A stretch of 38,522 nt of DNA from Oscillatoriales cyanobacterium PMM_0008 (GTDB lineage Bacteria > Cyanobacteriota > Cyanobacteriia > Cyanobacteriales > Aerosakkonemataceae): assembly GCA_949128025.1 (NCBI GenBank), contig CASBRD010000385.1:1-38522 (forward strand), in the 5' to 3' direction. This document shows positions 1 through 7,365 of this stretch, piece after piece. Position 1 is the stretch's first letter. The number at the start of each line of letters is the position of its first letter. The position numbers were made by a program, and so were the translations under genes. The notes beneath the pieces are model-generated. The model was not told where the DNA came from and did no database searches. It worked only from the letters and a program-made list of their open reading frames with translations.

Positions 1-1662
1 AGGGGATACAGGGGGGGGTTGCAGAAGTAAATCGAATAGCTGCCGATAGACGGGTTCCACACTATCTCGAAACGAAAACTGAACGTCTGGATTGATAGTA
101 GCTAAATCGCTGCGGAGGGATTGTAAGGTGGTAACCGCTTCGGTGTAAGCTGTAATAGCCTCCTGAATTCGACCTTCAGCTTTGAGCAAACGTCCCAATT
201 GCCATTGCCACCGATAAGCAATATCCGGTGCATTATTCGCCTGAGCCAAAAGCAAAGCTTGCTGAGTTAGTTCTTCAGCAGCGTCGAATTGCTTAGTTTG
301 TTCGTACAACTCACCAAGATTACCAAGTGCAAAAGACTCAACTCGCTTATCTCCCAAACTCTTTGCTTCCTGAGCAGCTTTAGCTAAAAGCTGTGCAATG
401 TCATTAGTCATTTGTCCTTGGTCATTTGTTAGTTGTCCGTTGCCAATAGCTAATGACTGTTTCATCAAACTTTGAGCTAAGTTAATTCGAGCGGAAATTG
501 CTATTTGACTGGGAGGTAATTGAGTAATTTGCGACTTAATTTGTGACTGCAACGCTTGAGCTTCTGACCAGTGTTTACTCTCCACTAATAAGCTCAGTTG
601 GTTTAAGTTTGCCTGAAGGCGTGTATTTCCCGAATCAGATATGTTTGCAGCTTGTCGGTAGTATTCTAAAGCTAATTTTATTTTTTTATTTACTTCTTCT
701 TTGTCATCGGAATCTGCTGTTAAATCTTCTAATCTTTTGGCTAAGCTTCTTTCGATATTACCCAAATTGAGCAGAGCGATACCGATATCTGGTGGAGATT
801 GCAAGCGTTGGGCTATTGCCAAACTTTGCTGACTTATTTGCAGAGATTTGTCTAAATCACCACTAATGCGAAGTGCGTTAGCAAGCGTCAGCAATCCTGT
901 GGATTTTAGCAGAGAATCTGGTTGATTTTGCAGACGTTTTTCTAAATCTTGTAATGTTTTAGAAGCTCGACGATAAAATCCGAGAGTTTGTAGAGTCTGG
1001 GCAAAGTTGATCGTGCTACCAGTAATCCCAGCTTCATCGCCTGCTTGCGTGTATGCAGCAGTGGCTTGTTGCAGGCTAGTCAAGGCATCTTCCGATTGTC
1101 CTAAAGACAGTTGCAGACGACCTTGGGTGTTTAAGGCGATCGCAAGAATTTGCGCTTTTTCTCGACTTGCATTTCTTACTGTTTGCAGGAGATTTAAGCT
1201 GGATGATATAGTTTTTTTTGCATTTTCCCAATCCCCAAGTTTTTGATAAGCCAATGAAATGAAATTAAGTGTCAAAGCTTGGTTCAACACATCTTTTTTA
1301 GCGGCAAAGGCTGTTTCTGCCTCTTTCCATACTCTGAGAGCATCTGAAAACTTTTGTTCCTGGTATAATGATTTCCCTTGTTGCAACAATTGCCGAGGGT
1401 CTGAGGATTTATAATTTTGAGTTATTAAGGTTTTAATTGAATTCTTTTCTGTTAAGTTATCACTAAAATATATCAAATCCAAACTTTCTTTGGAAATTCC
1501 TGGTTCTATGAATACCCAGTGTGCCCAAAGTACTATCCCTAAACCCAAAAATAGGGCACAAATCCGTTTCAGATTCTGGAATTTGGCCAACCCAATAATC
1601 TGCCTAGCTTGTTTTGCCAGAGATTGTATGTAATGTAAAAATACAGATTGTTTTTTAGGCAT
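1..1662 (-). CDS. TPR-CHAT protein, N-terminal 554 residues (runs off the left edge)
   Basis: This minus-strand frame is open from ATG at 1662 to base 1, so the 3' end lies outside the window. A basic N-terminus is followed by one hydrophobic segment (about residues 34-51), then alpha-helical tetratricopeptide-like repeats with typical phrases such as ALTLNFISLAYQKLGDWENA and GNLGELYEQTKQFDAAEEL. The last visible residues (VYRQLFDLLLQPPPVSP) match the segment that precedes a caspase-like CHAT protease domain in cyanobacterial TPR-CHAT proteins; the CHAT domain itself is not visible. The protein probably sits in the membrane with its TPR part binding partners. It lies downstream of, and in the same direction as, the FHA-type exoprotein gene, a common cyanobacterial pairing. 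Residues about 407-420 are encoded by an STRR. No Shine-Dalgarno sequence is obvious. Confidence 0.8.
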   Translation of the reverse strand, partial: MPKKQSVFLHYIQSLAKQARQIIGLAKFQNLKRICALFLGLGIVLWAHWVFIEPGISKESLDLIYFSDNLTEKNSIKTLITQNYKSSDPRQLLQQGKSLYQEQKFSDALRVWKEAETAFAAKKDVLNQALTLNFISLAYQKLGDWENAKKTISSSLNLLQTVRNASREKAQILAIALNTQGRLQLSLGQSEDALTSLQQATAAYTQAGDEAGITGSTINFAQTLQTLGFYRRASKTLQDLEKRLQNQPDSLLKSTGLLTLANALRISGDLDKSLQISQQSLAIAQRLQSPPDIGIALLNLGNIERSLAKRLEDLTADSDDKEEVNKKIKLALEYYRQAANISDSGNTRLQANLNQLSLLVESKHWSEAQALQSQIKSQITQLPPSQIAISARINLAQSLMKQSLAIGNGQLTNDQGQMTNDIAQLLAKAAQEAKSLGDKRVESFALGNLGELYEQTKQFDAAEELTQQALLLAQANNAPDIAYRWQWQLGRLLKAEGRIQEAITAYTEAVTTLQSLRSDLATINPDVQFSFRDSVEPVYRQLFDLLLQPPPVSP

Positions 1663-1686
1663 ATTATTGCGGGTGTTATATCAAAT

Positions 1687-1763
1687 TGTAGGTTTGGTTG
1701 AGCATAGTCGATCCAACTATTTTAGATAACTGGTTGGGTTTCGTTGCTCAACCCAACCTACAA
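1687..1763. repeat. Inverted repeat of the TGTAGGTTGGGTTGAG family
   Basis: The left arm TGTAGGTTTGGTTGAG and right arm CTCAACCCAACCTACA form an imperfect palindrome between the CHAT and FHA genes. The same arms occur at 26315-26385. Repeats of this kind are common between genes in filamentous cyanobacteria. Confidence 0.75.
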
Positions 1764-1794
1764 ATCTGACTAGGGAAGAGGGAGAATTTTCTTT

Positions 1795-1828
1795 CTTTTG
1801 ACTTTTGACTTTTGACTTTTGACTTTTC
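1795..1828. repeat. Heptameric STRR, unit TTTTGAC
   Basis: About five tandem TTTTGAC units lie just past the stop codon of the FHA gene. This is a short tandemly repeated repetitive sequence of the type described in filamentous cyanobacteria. Confidence 0.85.
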
Positions 1829-1841
1829 TAGTCCCTAGCCC

Positions 1842-4454
1842 CTAAAATTGACAGTTAGGTGGCGTTAGTGGAGTTCCGTGAGGTGTCACCTTTGGGGCTT
1901 GGGCTGTCAGGATAACTTCGCCATTGGGGCCAATTATCCAACCTTGAGCTTCCACAAGTTTGTCATTTGTCATTTGTCCTTTGTCAGTTGCAATTGACGA
2001 TTGAGTGCTGAGTGCTGAGGACTGACTGCTGAGGACGGAGGGAATGCGTAAATCTTCCCAAAATATGTCACCGCTGAGGGTATCGTCAGGACTGGGAGGC
2101 AAACCACCGCGACCAGTTACAAAAAAGGTATTATCTTCATTAACTGCGGGACAAGCTTGGACAATTAACCCGGTAGGATCGACAACTTCGACAGGGGGGA
2201 GATCCGGAGGACTAATTTCCACCTGACCTTCTACCCTCAATTCGCCACTGGGTTTGATGATGCTATCCAGGGACTGAAATACTGCTAAACCTGATTCTAA
2301 TAAAGGTGCGATCGTAATATTACTACCCCCTTGAGGATTTTGAGCATCAGTTCTGACTTGGCTACCTTCAAGAAGAACTAGGGTTTCTGTATTAATATTG
2401 ATATTGCCTTCTGCGGTTCGATCGGCTGAGACGGCAGATATTTCAGCTTGACCCCGTAGTTGAAGAGTACGCGATCGCAAATCAATATTGCCAGCCTTAC
2501 CTGTGGCAGATTCAGCTCGTAAAGCTCCTCCATCGCTAACAAGCATAAACGGAGCTGCGGCGATTAAGTTACCTGGATTTCCCGAACCTGTACTGCTGAC
2601 GATCGCATTGGCCCGATCTCCGACTATCAAACTATCAGCTTCAATATCCAACGTACCAGCATTTCCAGATCCCGTAGACAAAGCAGATATTTGTGCGGGA
2701 TTGGGACTCCCATCAAAATTCCTTCCCACACCAGTTATTTCCACCCCATCAGAGGCTCGAACAGTCAAAGAACCCGCATTTCCTTGTCCCAGAGAAGCTG
2801 CCGCCACTCTGGCTCCATCTTTGACGCGCAAACTTCCTGTGTTAATAATCACATTTTGTGCATTTCCCGTGGCTCCTGATTCGACTCTAGCCAATAAGCC
2901 GCTAGGAAGGCTACCATCAGGCGATCGACCGCTCAAATCTATTCGATCGGCCCTCACCCTCAAAATTCCGCCATCCCCATCTGCATAGGTAGAAGCCGCT
3001 ACCTGACCTCCATTGCGCGTCACTAAGGAGCCAGTTGAAATCTGCAAATTGCCGCCCTTGCCAGACCCGGAAGTGGAGGTTGACACTTGGGCTGGGTTGG
3101 GAGTGCCATCCACGTTTTTGCCCACCCCAGTTATTTCGATCGTCTGAGCTTGTACGGTTAAAGAGCCAGCATTGCCCTGTCCCAGAGAACCTGCGGTCAA
3201 TCTTGCCCCATCACTGACGTGCAAGTTCCCGGTCACAACTAGAACATCTCCCGCATTTCCCGTCGCGCCTCGTTCGACTCTAGCTAACACACCACCAGGA
3301 ATACTACCATCAGGCGATCGACCGCTCAAATCTATTCGATCGGCCCTCACCCTCAAAATTTCCCCATTGCCAGTTCCAGATGTAGAAGCAGATACCTGAG
3401 CTCCATCGCGGGTAATCAATCGTCCGGTCACAATCTCCAAATTGCCAGCATTTCCAGCACCAGTTGTCTCTGTAGATATGGCACTGGGCTGTACTAAATT
3501 TTGTCCCCCTTGGGCGACATTTCCCACGCCAATCAATTCCACAGTATCGCTTGCCCGAACGCTCACATTTCCTGCCAATTCAGCGCCCTGAGTATTTGCC
3601 CTTATTTGGGAACCATCAGTAAGGCTAATTCGCCTACCTAGCACTTGGATGTTACCACCTCCCAAACCGCTGGCATCGACTATTGCCTGCTGGGAAAGTT
3701 GAATGTCTCCATATTCTGTCGAAATTCCTTCGTTATCGGTTATTTGTGCTGGGCTATTAACCAAAGGCCAATTGCCGCTAACCAATGACACCAGTTCAAT
3801 TCGTCCTCTCTGTGCAGTTAAATTGCTACCTGTTAAGGTTATATCGCTACCTACCAGCGTCAGAGTTCTTTCAGGCGGCACCTGTATTGCCGACCCCTGT
3901 ACGGTAATTTTTCCCGTGTTACCGCTCAATTGCAAACCAATCGGTACACTTACTGTTAGTAAAGGTGTGGTTTGTACAGGTTTGGCACTAAATTGAGTTC
4001 CATCGGCAAAGTTAAGGCTATTCGCCGTAGAAGCCAGAAACGATCCGCCGATGTTCAGTTGAGCTTTAGACCCAAAAATAAACCCATTTGGATTAAGTAA
4101 AAATAAGTTGGCTGTGCCATTGGCTTTAATCAATCCATCAATATTAGAAATAGAGCCACCTGTGACGCGGCTGATAATGTTCTGGATATCAAGAGCATTA
4201 TTGAAGAAGCCAGTATTGTCGGTGGGGATGGAAAATTCCCCAAAGCTGTGAAATAGGTTGGTTCCGGCTTGAGTTCCTCCAGTGATGGTGGTGGTATTGC
4301 CGACTGGGGTAGCGATCGAATTAACTGGCAAAGTTGTATCTGGGACGATTTGTGCTGGAGTTGGTTTGCTACATATCAGAAAAAACAGTGTAGTTGCGAC
4401 GCGAAACCAGATTCTAAGATGATGGATTTTCAATAAGCCAATTCTGTTTTTCAT
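1842..4454 (-). CDS. Filamentous haemagglutinin-type exoprotein (TpsA-like)
   Basis: An 870-residue secreted beta-helical protein. A signal peptide (about residues 1-35, ending PTPAQ) precedes the haemagglutination activity domain (TPS domain, about 37-155), which carries the characteristic phrases LFHSFGEFSI, SNIDGLIKANGTANLFL, NPNGFIFG and GGSFLASTANSL. The rest is Gly/Asn/Ser-rich right-handed beta-helix repeats. One module of about 131 residues is duplicated: RVRADRIDLSGRSPDGS occurs near residues 365 and 496, with 57 identical bases. In this family export uses an FhaC/ShlB-type outer-membrane partner, which is not in the window. The C-terminus (EAQGWIIGPNGEVILTAQAP) is typical of cyanobacterial members. 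Residues about 806-831 are translated STRR. ATG 4454 starts the signal peptide. It lies between DUF928 and TPR-CHAT genes, all in one direction. Confidence 0.9.
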   Translation of the reverse strand: MKNRIGLLKIHHLRIWFRVATTLFFLICSKPTPAQIVPDTTLPVNSIATPVGNTTTITGGTQAGTNLFHSFGEFSIPTDNTGFFNNALDIQNIISRVTGGSISNIDGLIKANGTANLFLLNPNGFIFGSKAQLNIGGSFLASTANSLNFADGTQFSAKPVQTTPLLTVSVPIGLQLSGNTGKITVQGSAIQVPPERTLTLVGSDITLTGSNLTAQRGRIELVSLVSGNWPLVNSPAQITDNEGISTEYGDIQLSQQAIVDASGLGGGNIQVLGRRISLTDGSQIRANTQGAELAGNVSVRASDTVELIGVGNVAQGGQNLVQPSAISTETTGAGNAGNLEIVTGRLITRDGAQVSASTSGTGNGEILRVRADRIDLSGRSPDGSIPGGVLARVERGATGNAGDVLVVTGNLHVSDGARLTAGSLGQGNAGSLTVQAQTIEITGVGKNVDGTPNPAQVSTSTSGSGKGGNLQISTGSLVTRNGGQVAASTYADGDGGILRVRADRIDLSGRSPDGSLPSGLLARVESGATGNAQNVIINTGSLRVKDGARVAAASLGQGNAGSLTVRASDGVEITGVGRNFDGSPNPAQISALSTGSGNAGTLDIEADSLIVGDRANAIVSSTGSGNPGNLIAAAPFMLVSDGGALRAESATGKAGNIDLRSRTLQLRGQAEISAVSADRTAEGNININTETLVLLEGSQVRTDAQNPQGGSNITIAPLLESGLAVFQSLDSIIKPSGELRVEGQVEISPPDLPPVEVVDPTGLIVQACPAVNEDNTFFVTGRGGLPPSPDDTLSGDIFWEDLRIPSVLSSQSSALSTQSSIATDKGQMTNDKLVEAQGWIIGPNGEVILTAQAPKVTPHGTPLTPPNCQF

Positions 4455-4538
4455 GGGGAAAGCCCTCTCGGATGTGGTGTAAGTTTGGCAGTTAGATAGG
4501 GTAACAAGTAAGCTTTTGTGACGTTCTCTCAGGGTGTC

Positions 4539-4676
4539 ATATTATGTCCGGTTACATCGGCATTGTCTGTAGGAATCATTGGTTAAATTTAACCGCAGAT
4601 GAAGACAGATGAACGCGGATGAACGCAGATAAGAGTGGGAATTTTTTAGGTAACCGATGCTACTGGACACGATATC
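4539..4676. repeat. MITE-like element, copy 1
   Basis: The imperfect terminal inverted repeats read ATGTCCGGTTACATCGG at the left and, inverted, GTGTCCAGTAGCATCGGTTA at the right. The interior carries the sequence ACCGCAGATGAAGACAGATG followed by a tandem GAACGC-GAT unit. It is homologous to copies at 21626-21794 and, inverted, 36764-36920. It sits between the DUF928 and FHA genes. Confidence 0.75.
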
Positions 4677-4717
4677 ACCGAGTCCTAATTACCCATGCTC
4701 TATCTTCGTCGCTTGTC

Positions 4718-4864
4718 TCACTGGTCAAGCAGAGGCGCTTGAGCAAATTCACCTTGTCCAGCCGACTCCAATAATTCTTTCCACTCAGCAGCCAGTTGCG
4801 AGTCGTTAGGATTAGAAAGACGCAGCTCGGCTAGAGTTGTTAGAGCTTCGTGCCAAATTTTATA
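4718..4864 (-). pseudogene. DUF928 C-terminal remnant beyond an in-frame TAG
   Basis: Directly after the TAG at 4867-4865 the same frame stays open for 48 codons to TGA at 4720-4718. It encodes YKIWHEALTTLAELRLSNPN and ends in LAAEWKELLESAG plus a short tail. This matches the usual end of DUF928 proteins, where a helix with xIWYDALTTLAELR precedes a W..LL motif. No start codon with a ribosome binding site precedes it, so it is best read as the detached 3' end of the gene above it. It could still be made by read-through. Confidence 0.7.
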
Positions 4865-5500
4865 CTAACGATACAGCTTGACGCGATCGCGCGGTGTTGC
4901 CTTTTGCAGTTCGTTCCCGATAGGCGATCGCAATTCTGTTCGCCAAATCCACCCATCTACAGAAAGATCTTTTGTTGTATCTTTCGGATCGCAACGAATT
5001 ACAAAAAACCAAATGTAGTTCTTCCCAATCTCTAGTTCTGGTGCATTAGCAGGAAGTTTGAAGCTGACAATACCAGAGCGGCTGGGAATTGTCAAATTTG
5101 TCCTATAAACATCTTTATCGTTTTCATCCTTTAAAACAAATTCCCCCATGCGTGCAGAAGTTTGAGGAACATACACAAAAAATGTCGGACGTCCTTCCAC
5201 CGTTAATCCCAAGTTAATTTTGTCAGCGCTTTTTGGTATCAAAGCAGTCAGAGCCGAATTAGGGATCTCTTTATCCTTGGGACATCCTCCTGCGGGACGC
5301 TTCCCTCCAGATTCCGTTCTGGTTGGGGCACCTATATCCGGGTCAGGTTCATATGCGGATGTCTCGCCTCCCCTATTATTTTGGTTTGCTGGAGTGACTT
5401 GAGACTGCGCCTGCGTTGGCGGGAGAGTAAAACTAAGTAACTCCAGAGTTAGGGTGAGTGTTAAAGTCGCAAAATGCCAGGAAGACTGCTGCCAAACCAT
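4865..5500 (-). CDS. DUF928 domain protein, C-terminus cut by in-frame TAG
   Basis: This 211-residue product has a signal peptide (about 1-31, ending PTQAQS) and a DUF928 core: GGCPKD, LTALIPKSADKINLGLTVEG, PTFFVYVPQTSA, GIVSFKLPANAPELEIGKNY and VDGWIWRTEL. DUF928 proteins are secreted or periplasmic cyanobacterial proteins of unknown function, often encoded beside CHAT and FHA-type genes, as here. The family normally runs about 40-50 residues further. The missing part lies in the same frame just beyond the TAG at 4867-4865, so a nonsense mutation (or recoding, or a sequencing error) has split the gene. The ATG at 5500 fits the signal peptide. The gene is upstream of the FHA gene in the same direction, with a MITE-like element between them. 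Confidence 0.8.
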   Translation of the reverse strand: MVWQQSSWHFATLTLTLTLELLSFTLPPTQAQSQVTPANQNNRGGETSAYEPDPDIGAPTRTESGGKRPAGGCPKDKEIPNSALTALIPKSADKINLGLTVEGRPTFFVYVPQTSARMGEFVLKDENDKDVYRTNLTIPSRSGIVSFKLPANAPELEIGKNYIWFFVIRCDPKDTTKDLSVDGWIWRTELRSPIGNELQKATPRDRVKLYR

Positions 5501-5738
5501 AATATGTAACCTTTTGTAACGAGGTGGGCACAGGAGCAGAGGAGCAGAGGGGCTGCAGGAGAAAAGAAATAAAAATGTTCTTAATTATGAACAAAAGCAT
5601 AACAACTCCGAAAGAGCCCCTAATTCTACTTATACAGTTTGACTTTCGTGCTTACAATATCGTTTCCGGTTGATTGAGTTTCGTTATGACTAAGTGGAAG
5701 GACGGTTGCATTTAGGGGCTTTCGGACTAGCCTATTAA
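5501..5738. repeat. Intergenic stretch with a dispersed repeat and an inverted-repeat element
   Basis: No gene is seen between the DUF928 start and the terminator at 5739. A GAGGAGCAGAGGGG-type short tandem repeat (5530-5555) leads into a segment to about 5616 (AAAAGAAATAAAAATGTTCT, then ATGAACAAAAGCATAACAAC) that recurs at 15650-15730. Next, the arms CCGAAAGAGCCCCTAA (about 5609-5624) and TTAGGGGCTTTCGG (about 5712-5725) are inverted copies differing by one base and enclose about 90 bp. Confidence 0.6.
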
Positions 5739-5767
5739 AAAAGCGGGCTGTTAATCAGACCCGCTTT
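5735..5767 (-). terminator. Rho-independent terminator of the DUF2949 gene
   Basis: On the minus strand AAAGCGGG pairs with CCCGCTTT around a 12-base spacer and is followed by a T-run (CTTTTTTAAT). It lies about 115 bases past the DUF2949 stop codon and is the cleanest terminator in the window. Confidence 0.8.
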
Positions 5768-5881
5768 CAAAGATGGCATGGAAATAGAGGTAACTCAAGG
5801 GGACGTACCCATGCTGACGGTGATGCGCTGGGACATAATTGTTCTGACATAAATGTCAGCTCCTTGGCTATAGGTTAAATG

Positions 5882-6073
5882 TTAGGCTGTTTCCAGCCAG
5901 TCATAAATTTGCTCTAGTTGTTTGAGCGTCACCAGACCGTACTGCCAAAGAATCATTGGCAAAGGCCCTGGATCTTGCTCCCGATGCTTAAATACGATCG
6001 ACATGGAAGCGGCAGAAATTGCCAATTCTTCTTCCAAAAAGCGAATAAATCGTGAATTAGTTGTGGGTGCCAT
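5882..6073 (-). CDS. DUF2949 family protein
   Basis: A 63-residue protein with the DUF2949 signature: RFIRFLEEELAI, REQDPGPLPMILWQYGLV and LKQLEQIYDWLE. The family is small, restricted to cyanobacteria and of unknown function. The frame also offers GTG at 6085, but that codon overlaps the strong Shine-Dalgarno AGGAGG. ATG 6073 lies 11 bases downstream of it and begins MAPTTNSRF, so it is chosen here. The gene has its own terminator and a long upstream leader, so it is probably a single-gene transcript. Confidence 0.85.
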   Translation of the reverse strand: MAPTTNSRFIRFLEEELAISAASMSIVFKHREQDPGPLPMILWQYGLVTLKQLEQIYDWLETA

Positions 6074-6085
6074 TCGCACTTTCAC

Positions 6086-6765
6086 CTCCTCTTTAAGACA
6101 CCATTGTGTGATGTAGAACTTCCGACTTTAATCAGTCGATAGACAGTCTTTATGCCCCTGCCGCACTGTTCTCTATACCTCTTTTGTCGGATAAGGGCAA
6201 GAGTAAAAAGCGATGCTTCTGGGGATAAGTTCTACAATAGACTCGACGATCTACCAACCCAAATCCAACAGAGGATTGGGTGGAAATTAAACCCAAAGCT
6301 GAGTAGCGCAGGGATGTTCGCCTACCAGAGCAGCTTTTTTTTTATACCGCTCTCCCAGGGTCGCTATCGGCTGATACCAAGGTCTTCTATTTACTTGTCG
6401 ATCATCTTCTACTTCAGCGCTGTAACGACCCTTACCTATAACAGGGAAGAATTAATACTTTCACTTATGCCTCACACCTAGACATATCGGCATCACAAGA
6501 AATATAGCTTAGTTTGGGAAAACACTCCAAGAGCTTTAATGCCAATAATGCTGAAGAACAGAAGATCGTTTTTTATTCAACAAGTTATTCACCTTGACTG
6601 CTGCCAGTTCCCGAAGAAAGCAGATCCTATAGGAGTTGCCAATTTCAGGGACAAGCCCTTTGCGAACTTGCAGGTGTCTGGATAGACTAGCAAATTATTA
6701 CAGAAGTTTGTCAACATAGATAAGAATGTTAACATTTTTGAGCGACTTTGATAAACTTCTTAACT
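6086..6765. other. 680-bp region without a convincing gene
   Basis: This is the leader side of the DUF2949 gene and the downstream side of the DUF192 gene. Its one open frame (6152-6481, plus) has no family resemblance and no ribosome binding site. The notable content is a pair of plus-strand stem-loops ending in a T-run (6258-6346). I see nothing recognisable from 6350 to 6765. Confidence 0.5.
6185..6346 (+). ncRNA. Candidate small RNA with intrinsic terminator
   Basis: Two consecutive plus-strand stem-loops are visible. CCCAAATCC pairs with GGATTGGG around 6258-6281. AAAGCTG pairs with CAGCTTT around an inner GTAG-CG/CG-CTAC helix at about 6296-6340, followed directly by nine T residues. 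This is terminator architecture, yet no protein gene ends here. The 5' end is a guess: a TATACC hexamer near 6174 could be a -10 box. It does not match a cyanobacterial RNA family that I can name. Confidence 0.25.
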
Positions 6766-7365
6766 TTATGGCTGCGATCGACTAGATTGGGAAAACTGAA
6801 TTTCCACCTGCTGCCCGACTTTGACCCCCAGTTGGGCTGCTCGTCCGCCTCGTAGCTCGATCACTTGGTCTATCTCTGTGTTTGGGCCGTAGGTAGGACA
6901 GGGGGTGGTGGTACAAGGAGGCACGTTAGCTGCGATCGCTTTGACAACTCCAGAGCGCAAAAAAATCATATCAAGAGAAATCCTCACATTCTTCATCCAA
7001 AAACTGACAGGTTGGGGCGGCTGGAACTCAAACAGCATCCCCCGGTTATCCTGTAAAGATGTGCGGTACATCAACCCCAAAGCCTGCTGTTGGGGCGTGC
7101 GAGTCACTTCCAGTTGAATTACCTCGCCTGCGATCTTAGCTGTTGCTGAAATAGGTAGCATTTGACCCAAATCTGTCTGTGATTCCTTGCTGGTTAAAGG
7201 TCTTGGCGTCACCTGCTCTTGAGGTGTGGGCAGTTCAGCAGAAGAAGTGGGTGGAACTGAAGGGGAACAGCCTATGAGTAAAGCGCCCAACAGCAAACCA
7301 GCCAATTTTAGATTTTGGATTTTTCCCACTCTCCTACTCACTCTTCTAAGTTTCTCGTAAAACAT
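6766..7365 (-). CDS. DUF192 domain lipoprotein
   Basis: About 199 residues. The N-terminal hydrophobic stretch LAGLLLGALLIGC ends in a lipobox (LIGC), so it is probably a lipid-anchored periplasmic protein. After a Pro/Thr-rich linker comes a DUF192 domain: EVTRTPQQQALGLMYRTSL, GMLFEF, FWMKNVRISLDMIFL and IELRGGRAAQLGVKVGQ. The function of DUF192 is unknown. The frame begins at GTG 7374, but ATG 7365 has GAGG eight bases upstream and is preferred. Both starts lie inside the 3' end of the response-regulator gene (20-29 bp overlap), so translation is probably coupled. The codons before the hydrophobic segment (7307-7325) are an AAAATCCAAAATCTAAAAT repeat, so the N-terminus has been partly built from repeat DNA. 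Confidence 0.85.
   Translation of the reverse strand: MFYEKLRRVSRRVGKIQNLKLAGLLLGALLIGCSPSVPPTSSAELPTPQEQVTPRPLTSKESQTDLGQMLPISATAKIAGEVIQLEVTRTPQQQALGLMYRTSLQDNRGMLFEFQPPQPVSFWMKNVRISLDMIFLRSGVVKAIAANVPPCTTTPCPTYGPNTEIDQVIELRGGRAAQLGVKVGQQVEIQFSQSSRSQP

Noticed and set aside
2488-2988. 166-codon plus-strand open frame inside the exoprotein gene
   Set aside because: A shadow of the repetitive beta-helix coding sequence on the other strand.
6152-6481. 109-codon plus-strand open frame
   Set aside because: No ribosome binding site or family resemblance, and it runs through the two stem-loops and the T-run.
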